Shown here in pieces: positions 58,001-64,000 of a DNA stretch of 64,000 bases. Position 1 is the first letter of the stretch, and each line of letters opens with the position of its first letter. The DNA is taken from NCBI RefSeq assembly GCF_019059575.1, contig NW_024881965.1:434001-498000 (forward strand). The letters are read 5' to 3'. A program made the translations under genes and the position numbers. Source of the stretch: Amphibalanus amphitrite. Lineage: Eukaryota > Arthropoda > Thecostraca > Balanomorpha > Balanidae. Under the pieces are notes generated by a model. It saw only the letters and a program-made list of their open reading frames with translations. It had not been told where the DNA came from and made no database searches.

Positions 58001-61000
58001 CCTAGGACCAAAAACTATACCACCAATCGCGAGATCTCGGCGAGAGCAATCCGTTGGTCTTTTCCGCTAAGCTCTACGACGCTCCGTTTTCAAACGCCAA
58101 GGGGGGGGGGTCGCACCAACCCCCCCCCCCCTGCATGGGCGAAGGTGGCAGATCGCCGTTTACGGGCGAGGGTTAAAGGAAGGGGCGCGTCAAAAGTGCC
58201 TCAAGGGTTCGTCTGATCGCCAAAATAAGGGTCGCAATCGATTCCCCGGGTCAATATCTAGCCGCAGCCTCGGGTTCCAGATGTGTGCAACTTACCCCTT
58301 ACCCCTTAATCGGCCCTTAAAGGAAGGGGCGCGTCAAAAGTGCCTCAAGGGTTCGTCTGATCGCCAAAATAAGGGTCGCAATCGATTCCCCGGGTCAATA
58401 TCTAGCCGCAGCCTCGGGTTCCAGATGTGTGCAACTTACCCCTTACCCCTTAATCGGCCCTTAAAGGAAGGGGCGCGTTAAAAGTGCCTCAAGGGTTCGT
58501 CTGATCGCCAAAATAAGGGTCGCAATCGATTCCCCGGGTCAATATCTAGCCGCAGCCTCGGGTTCCAGATGTGTGCAACTTACCCCTTACCCCTTAATCG
58601 GCCCTTAAAGGAAGGGGCGCGTCAAAAGTGCCTCAAGGGTTCGTCTGATCGCCAAAATAAGGGTCGCAATCGATTCCCCGGGTCAATATCTAGCCGCAGC
58701 CTCGGGTTCCAGATGTGTGCAACTTACCCCTTACCCCTTAATCGGCCCTTAAAGGAAGGGGCGCGTCAAAAGTGCCTCAAGGGTTCGTCTGATCGCCAAA
58801 ATAAGGGTCGCAATCGATTCCCCGGGTCAATATCTAGCCGCAGCCTCGGGTTCCAGATGTGTGCAACTTACCCCTTACCCCTTAATCGGCCCTTAAAGGA
58901 AGGGGCGCGTCAAAAGTGCCTCAAGGTTTCGTCTGATCGCCAAAATAAGGGTCGCAATCGATTCCCCGGGTCAATATCTAGCCGCAGCCTCGGGTTCCAG
59001 ATGTGTGCAACTTACCCCTTACCCCTTAATCGGCCCTTAAAGGAAGGGAAGCGTCAAAAGTGCCTCAAGGGTTCGTCTGATCGCCAAAATAAGGGTCGCA
59101 ATCGATTCCTCGGGTCAATATCTAGCCGCAGTCTCGGGTTCCAGATGTGTGCAACTTACCCCTTACCCCTTAATCGGCCCTTAAAGGAAGGGGCGCGTCA
59201 AAAGTGCCTCAAGGGTTCGTCTGATCGCCAAAATAAGGGTCGCAATCGATTCCCCGGGTCAATATCTAGCCGCAGCCTCGGGTTCCAGATGTGTGCAACT
59301 TACCCCTTACCCCTTAATCGGCCCTTAAAGGAAGGGGCGCGTCAAAAGTGCCTCAAGGGTTCGTCTGATCGCCAAAATAAGGGTCGCAATCGATTCCCCG
59401 GGTCAATATCTAGCCGCAGCCTCGGGTTCCAGATGTGTGCAACTTACCCCTTACCCCTTAATCGGCCCTTAAAGGAAGGGGCGCGTCAAAAGTGCCTCAA
59501 GGGTTCGTCTGATCGCCAAAATAAGGGTCGCAATCGATTCCCCGGGTCAATATCTAGCCGCAGCCTCGGGTTCCAGATGTGTGCAACTTACCCCTTACCC
59601 CTTAATCGGCCCTTAAAGGAAGGGGCGCGTCAAAAGTGCCTCAAGGGTTCGTCTGATCGCCAAAATAAGGGTCGCAATCGATTCCCCGGGTCAATATCTA
59701 GCCGCAGCCTCGGGTTCCAGATGTGTGCAACTTACCCCTTACCCCTTAATCGGCCCTTAAAGGAAGGGGCGCGTTAAAAGTGCCTCAAGGTTTCGTCTGA
59801 TCGCCAAAATAAGGGTCGCAATCGATTCCCCGGGTCAATATCTAGCCGCAGCCTCGGGTTCCAGATGTGTGCAACTTACCCCTTACCCCTTAATCGGCCC
59901 TTAAAGGAAGGGGCGCGTTAAAAGTGCCTCAAGGGTTCGTCTGATCGCCAAAATAAGGGTCGCAATCGATTCCCCGGGTCAATATCTAGCCGCAGCCTTG
60001 GGTTCCAGATGTGTGCAACTTACCCCTTACCCCTTAATCGGCCCTTAAAGGAAGGGGCGCGTCAAAAGTGCCTCAAGGGTTCGTCTGAGCGCCAAAATAA
60101 GGGTCGCATTCGATTCCCCGGGTCAATATCTAGCCGCAGTCTCGGGTTCCAGATGTGTGCAACTTACCCCTTACCCCTTAATCGGCCCTTAAAGGAAGGG
60201 GCGCGTCAAAAGTGCCTCAAGGGTTCGTCTGATCGCCAAAATAAGGGTCGCAATCGATTCCCCGGGTCAATATCTAGCCGCAGCCTCGGGTTCCAGATGT
60301 GTGCAACTTACCCCTTACCCCTTAATCGGCCCTTAAAGGAAGGGGCGCGTCAAAAGTGCCTCAAGGGTTCGTCTGATCGCCAAAATAAGGGTCGCAATCG
60401 ATTCCCCGGGTCAATATCTAGCCGCAGCCTCGGGTTCCAGATGTGTGCAACTTACCCCTTACCCCTTAATCGGCCCTTAAAGGAAGGGGCGCGTCAAAAG
60501 TGTCTCAAGGGTTCGTCTGATCGCCAAAATAAGGGTCGCAATCGATTCCTCGGGTCAATATCTAAACGCAGCCTCGGGTTCCAGATGTGTGCAACTTACC
60601 CCTTACCCCTTAATCGGCCCTTAAAGGAAGGGGCGCGTCAAAAGTGCCTCAAGGGTTCGTCTGATCGCCAAAATAAGGGTCGCAATCGATTCCCCGGGTC
60701 AATATCTAGCCGCAGCCTCGGGTTCCAGATGTGTGCAACTTACCCCTTACCCCTTAATCGGCCCTTAAAGGAAGGGGCGCGTCAAAAGTGTCTCAAGGGT
60801 TCGTCTGATCGCCAAAATAAGGGTCGCAATCGATTCCTCGGGTCAATATCTAGCCGCAGCCTCGGGTTCCAGATGTGTGCAACTTACCCCTTACCCCTTA
60901 ATCGGCCCTTAAAGGAAGGGGCGCGTCAAAAGTGCCTCAATTCGATTGCGACCCTTATTTTGGCGATCAGACGAACCCTTGAGGCACTTTTGACGCGCCC

Positions 61001-64000
61001 CTTCCTTTAAGGGCCGATTAAGGGGTAAGGGGTAAGTTGCACACATCTGGAACCCGAGGCTGCGGCTAGATATTGACCCGGGGAATCGATTGCGACCCTT
61101 ATTTTGGCGATCAGACGAACCCTTGAGGCACTTTTGACGCGCCCCTTCCTTTAAGGGCCGATTAAGGGGTAAGGGGTAAGAGCTAGGGCCAAATAAAGGT
61201 CATATTCTTGCTCCCCGTCCCCCAATTGCCCTAAAATGAGTTCTTTAAGCGATTCTGAATCCGACGCTGTATTCGTTGCTGTTGCTGACGCTAACTTCAT
61301 GGACATTCCTGGTGGCGGGTATAAAACACAGTCACGCACTCGTGCTAAATTGTTTCGGCTCACCGAAACAGTCATGTGCTTGTTCGAAAAAAAGAACCTG
61401 AATATGGTGAAGCTACAAAGCGAGCGGTTGAAGAACATTTCAAACTGTTCGACTGCATACGAAAGTCAGTAAAACACTTCGAAATGCATGAATTCTACGC
61501 CATTTGAAACGATGTCAATTACCAGCGATTATTTATAGACTACATTGTTTTGCATTTTAGTAGAACATTGAATTTGTAACGTTTCAGATACCGAACCGCC
61601 CACCATTCAAACGCACCATTTTCGGTTTAATGTTCTTGCCGCCGCTCATCAGCTCTGCCAGGAAGGTCAGATCGCCCGGCTTGCTCTTCTTGACTAGGAG
61701 GTGCTGAATGCCCTGCACCGAGGCGTTAAAATCATTCCGGAGACTGCGGAAAGTGGAACGGCGTCAGTCACACAACGTCAGATAAATATGGAGTTATTGA
61801 ACTGACAGAGGTTTGCCAGTGTTTGTTTCAATGAGCTTCACCATCACAAAGCAATAATCAACAAGCCGTCGTGAAAGCATTGGCTCTCAGAATAAATAAA
61901 ATACCTGAGATGCACACTGCACAGGGTCCTTGCTACACTCGCTTTATCCAGCTCAGCACTATTCCTCTTTTCAGTCATCCCTCTCTCGCTCCCCATCAGT
62001 AAAAGGTAGGGATCCCGACTCACTGAGCCAGCGGCAGTCCCAGCTGGGCGTACTGTTTGATCAGGTACTCGTAGTAGCTGTCTCCCCTCCCCCCCCCCCC
62101 CTACTCACTGGGCCAGCGGCAGTCTCAGCTGGGCGTACTGTTTGATCAGGTACTCGTAGTAGCTGTCTCCCCTCCCCTCCCCCACTCACTGGGCCAGCGG
62201 CAGTCCCAGCTGGGCGTACTGTTTGATCAGGTACTCGTAGTAGCTGTCCCCCCTCCCCTCCCCCTCCCCTACTCACTGGGCCAGCGGCAGTCCCAGCTGG
62301 GCGTACTGTTTGATCAGGTACTCGTAGTAGCTGTCTCCCCTCCCTCCCCCTACTCACTGGGCCAGCGGCAGTCCCAGCTGGGCGTACTGTTTGATCAGGT
62401 ACTCGTAGTAGCTGTCTCCCCTCCCTCCCCCTACTCACTGGGCCAGCGGCAGTCCCAGCTGGGCGTACTGTTTGATCAGGTACTCGTAGTAGCTGTCCCC
62501 CTCTCCCCCCCTCCCACTCACTGGGCCAGCGGCAGTCCCAGCTGGGCGTACTGTTTGATCAGGTACTCGTAGTAGCTGTCCCCCTCCCCCTCCCCGTCCC
62601 CCACTCACTGGGCCAGCGGCAGTCCCAGCTGGGCGTACTGTTTGATCAGGTACTCGTAGTAGCTGTCGCCGCTCCCCTCCCCACTCACTGGGCCAGCGGC
62701 AGTCCCAGCTGGGCGTACTGTTTGATCAGGTACTCGTAGTAGCTGTCCCCCTCCCCTCCCCTCCCCACTCACTGAGCCAGCGGCAGTCCCAGCTGGGCGT
62801 ACTGTTTGATCAGGTACTCGTAGTAGCTGTCTCCCCCTCCCCTCCCCTCCCCCACTCACTGGGCCAGCGGCAGTCCCAGCTGGGCGTACTGTTTGATCAG
62901 GTACTCGTAGTAGCTGTCTCCCCTCCCCCCCCCCCTACTCACTGGGCCAGCGGCAGTCCCAGCTGGGCGTACTGTTTGATCAGGTACTCGTAGTAGCTGT
63001 CTCCCTCCCCTCCCCCACTCACTGGGCCAGCGGCAGTCCCAGCTGGGCGTACTGTTTGATCAGGTACTCGTAGTAGCTGTCTCCCTTCCCCTTCCCCTCC
63101 CCCACTCACTGGGCCAGCGGCAGACCGAGCTGGGCGTACTGTTTGATCAGGTACTCGTAGTAGCTGTCCCCTCCCCCCCTCCCCTCCCCCACTCACTGGG
63201 CCAGCGGCAGTCCCAGCTGGGCGTACTGTTTGATCAGGTACTCGTAGTAGCTGTCTCCCTCCCCCCCCCCCCACTCACTAGGCCAGCGGCAGTCCCAGCT
63301 GGGCGTACTGTTTGATCAGGTACTCGTAGTAGCTGTCCCCCCTCCTCCTCCCCCACTCACTGGGCCAGCGGCAGTCCCAGCTGGGCGTACTGTTTGATCA
63401 GGTACTCGTAGTAGCTGTCCCCCTCCCCCTCCCCCTCCCCCACTCACTGAGCCAGCGGCAGTCCCAGCTGGGCGTACTGTTTGATCAGGTACTCGTAGTA
63501 GCTGTCTCCCTCCCCTCCCCCACTCACTGAGCCAGCGGCAGTCCGAGCTGGGCGTACTGTTTGATCAGGTACTCGTAGTAGCTGTCCCCTCCCCCTCACT
63601 CCCCTCCCCCACTCACTGGGCCAGCGGCAGTCCGAGCTGGGCGTACTGTTTGATCAGGTACTCGTAGTAGCTGTCCCCCTTCCCCTCCCCTCCCCACTCA
63701 CTGGGCCAGCGGCAGTCCCAGCTGGGCGTACTGTTTGATCAGGTACTCGTAGTAGCTGTCCCCCTCCCCCCCTCCCCACTCACTGGGCCAGCGGCAGTCC
63801 CAGCTGGGCGTACTGTTTGATCAGGTACTCGTAGTAGCTGTCCCCTCCCCCTCACTCCCCACCCCACTCACTGGGCCAGCGGCAGTCCGAGCTGGGCGTA
63901 CTGTTTGATCAGGTACTCGTAGTAGCTGTCCCCCTCCCCCTCCCCCTCCCCCACTCACTGAGCCAGCGGCAGTCCCAGCTGGGCGTACTGTTTGATCAGG
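51707..64000 (-). CDS. MAN1B1: ER mannosyl-oligosaccharide 1,2-alpha-mannosidase, GH47 (3' part of gene)
   Basis: Class I alpha-mannosidase that removes alpha-1,2-linked mannose from Man9GlcNAc2 in the ER, for glycan maturation and ERAD timing. Exons in gene order: an exon 3' end encoding [19 protein letters not shown] (somewhere in the array at 62019-64000 or beyond), then 61617-61743, 54728-54892, 52341-52481 and 51707-52003. Phases match at every junction. The protein follows human MAN1B1 closely: [70 protein letters not shown] and [17 protein letters not shown] holds the conserved catalytic-site Arg and Glu, and FNTEAHP holds the calcium-binding Thr. The sequence favours the ER enzyme over Golgi MAN1A. 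The C-terminus has an extra Ala/Pro-rich tail of about 28 residues. The N-terminal half lies past the right edge. Intron 54893-61616 contains a foldback transposon. Confidence 0.93.
52246..52371 (-). repeat. Three 45-bp tandem copies of the NIFQ exon end and donor
   Basis: Exact 45-bp period: donor-side CTCAC (plus strand) at 52246, 52291 and 52336. Each unit carries [10 protein letters not shown] coding sequence plus GTGAG and ten intron bases. The rightmost copy is the real exon end. Reading through the first donor meets TGA in frame. Confidence 0.92.
52341..52481 (-). CDS. MAN1B1: MAN1B1-like coding exon PDSTTDF...NIFQ
   Basis: Acceptor TTATACCACAG, donor GTGAGA, 141 nt, phase 0 to phase 0. 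Encodes [19 protein letters not shown] (catalytic Arg/Glu motif) and [10 protein letters not shown]. The last 30 nt plus donor are tandemly repeated in the following intron. Confidence 0.95.
52482..54448 (-). other. Mannosidase intron without recognised features
   Basis: About 2 kb of unique sequence between two mannosidase exons. A short GGCGAGGGTTAA end fragment (about 53826) marks a truncated TTAA-type element. Confidence 0.65.
54449..54760 (-). repeat. Tandem copies of the YFNMN exon end and donor
   Basis: A unit of about 74 bp holds GAGATCACCTACTTCAACAT-type exon 3' sequence plus GTGAGTC and some 40 bp of intron. The functional donor is at 54722-54727. Copies lie at about 54647 and 54573 with intact donors, and at about 54498 with a decayed donor (GTGGCC). 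A partial fifth copy starts near 54449. Confidence 0.9.
54728..54892 (-). CDS. MAN1B1: MAN1B1-like coding exon DHLACFL...YFNMN
   Basis: 165 nt, 55 codons, phase 0. Acceptor CCACCAG lies in the target duplication of the foldback element; donor GTGAGT. Encodes [24 protein letters not shown] and [12 protein letters not shown], matching the human [13 protein letters not shown] and GLSPEIVHFN segments. Confidence 0.95.
55028..60946 (+). repeat. 144-bp satellite array (interrupted at 57225-58172)
   Basis: Direct units from about 55028 to 57224 (about 15) and 58173 to 60946 (about 19), each containing TTACCCCTTACCCCTTAATC and CAATCGATTCCCCGGGTCAA. The period is exactly 144 bp, so one frame stays open for long stretches (48 residues per unit, [16 protein letters not shown]...). 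These open frames follow from the repeat and are not treated as genes. Variant units (CCTCGGG for CCCCGGG; TCTAAAC for TCTAGCC; TCTCCAAAATAACGG) recur in blocks, showing higher-order duplication. Confidence 0.95.
57225..58172 (+). mobile_element. TTAA-flanked piggyBac-like MITE, family A, copy 3
   Basis: Starts CCCTCGCCCATG and ends CGGGCGAGGG, with TTAA on both sides (57221-57224 and 58173-58176). The surrounding satellite unit has one TTAA at this spot (CGGCCCTTAAAGG), so the empty site is known from the neighbouring units. 948 bp, no transposase. CCC...GGG ends with TTAA duplication point to the piggyBac superfamily. Nearly identical to 1-844 and to the inverse of 29163-30100. Confidence 0.88.
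60947..61188 (-). repeat. Inverted satellite units, right arm of the foldback element
   Basis: At about 60940-60950 the direct array breaks in mid-unit and continues as its reverse complement for about 1.6 units, ending GGGGTAAGGGGTAAG before the unique terminal segment. This gives the element its fold-back structure. Confidence 0.92.
61316..61616 (-). other. Remaining original part of the mannosidase intron
   Basis: Unique 300-bp intron sequence between the donor GTGCGT (61611-61616) and the foldback element. Removing the element and one target copy restores an intron of about 310 bp ending TATACCCGCCACCAG. Confidence 0.75.
61617..61743 (-). CDS. MAN1B1: MAN1B1-like coding exon LRNDFNA...NIKPKM
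   Basis: Acceptor CACTTTCCGCAG, donor GTGCGT, 127 nt. Enters with one base, completing CA|T (His) from the upstream exon, and leaves in phase 0. Encodes [20 protein letters not shown] and [18 protein letters not shown], matching the human segment that ends LTFVGEL...AKM before DHL. Confidence 0.92.
62019..64000 (-). repeat. 24-copy tandem array of a mannosidase exon 3' end plus its 5' splice site
   Basis: Copies start at about 62019, 62103, 62184, 62271, 62352, 62433, 62516, 62603, 62683, 62767, 62854, 62937, 63017, 63104, 63191, 63273, 63355, 63442, 63522, 63611, 63696, 63778, 63866 and 63953 (cut by the window end). Units are 79-89 bp. Each holds 59 nt of coding sequence (19 codons, [19 protein letters not shown], plus CA), the donor GTGAGT, and a C/T-rich spacer (G/A-rich on the coding strand) of variable length. 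The coding part is almost invariant; the spacer varies. No unit has a pyrimidine tract before its coding part, so copies are unlikely to be internal exons. The copy with the real exon start is probably right of the window. Confidence 0.95.

Larger units (their letters stand above)
54900..61306. mobile_element. Foldback, Mutator-like (MULE) DNA transposon with satellite arms
   Basis: Ends are inverted repeats: ATGTCCGTGAAGTTAGCG at 54900 and its near-perfect complement ending at 61306. They continue about 118 bp with one mismatch seen, then into 144-bp satellite units. The left arm holds roughly 35 direct units; the right arm (60947-61306) holds about 1.6 inverted units. Flanked by 9-bp direct repeats TCCTGGTGG at 54891-54899 and 61307-61315. 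Long repeat-built inverted arms and 9-bp target duplications are the hallmarks of foldback/Mutator elements. No transposase inside, so non-autonomous. Near-identical arms suggest recent insertion. Confidence 0.88.

Noticed and set aside
62019-64000. CRISPR-like look: conserved repeats with variable spacers
   Set aside because: Repeats encode a mannosidase exon end and a splice donor; spacers are low-complexity C/T sequence; the context is a eukaryotic gene.

Overview
The window is eukaryotic nuclear DNA from an invertebrate, most likely an arthropod. The evidence is a spliced glucose transporter gene whose protein reads like insect Glut1, GT-AG introns throughout, a CpG-rich promoter, and dense non-autonomous DNA transposons. 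I cannot name the species; a crustacean is a guess. There is no rRNA, tRNA, CRISPR or bacterial-style operon.

Layout. 1-11.6 kb: intergenic DNA filled with nested short DNA transposons. These include TTAA-flanked elements with CCCTCGC-like ends, TA-flanked elements with GGGGAGAGTGGGG ends, and a hAT-like element with an 8-bp target duplication. 11.6-12.2 kb: CpG-rich promoter and first exon of Glut1. 12-45.8 kb (+): Glut1 in 13 coding exons that splice in phase to 524 codons. Its introns hold most of the transposons, and intron 3 alone is 13 kb. 45.9-48.7 kb: alternative Glut1 C-terminal exons, including a possible stop-codon readthrough. 48.7-51.7 kb: gap between convergent genes. 51.7 kb to the right edge (-): the 3' half of an ER class I alpha-1,2-mannosidase gene (GH47, MAN1B1-like). 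Four downstream coding exons are resolved, plus the 3' end of a fifth inside a tandem array. The 5' half lies beyond the window.

Two things stand out. First, tandem duplications sit on exon-intron boundaries again and again. Three mannosidase exons have their 3' end plus 5' splice site repeated 24+, 4 and 3 times. In Glut1 the exon 6 donor and the acceptors of exon 7 and an alternative last exon are also repeated. Second, a 6.4-kb foldback, Mutator-like element (54900-61306) with 9-bp target duplications landed exactly on the 3' splice site of a mannosidase intron. The duplicated target contains the acceptor AG, and the element's terminal repeat now supplies a branch-point-like CTAAC. The element is filled with about 35 copies of a 144-bp satellite, into which a 948-bp TTAA element has inserted.

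The two genes have no evident functional link beyond being neighbours. One moves hexoses across the plasma membrane; the other trims mannose from N-glycans in the ER.
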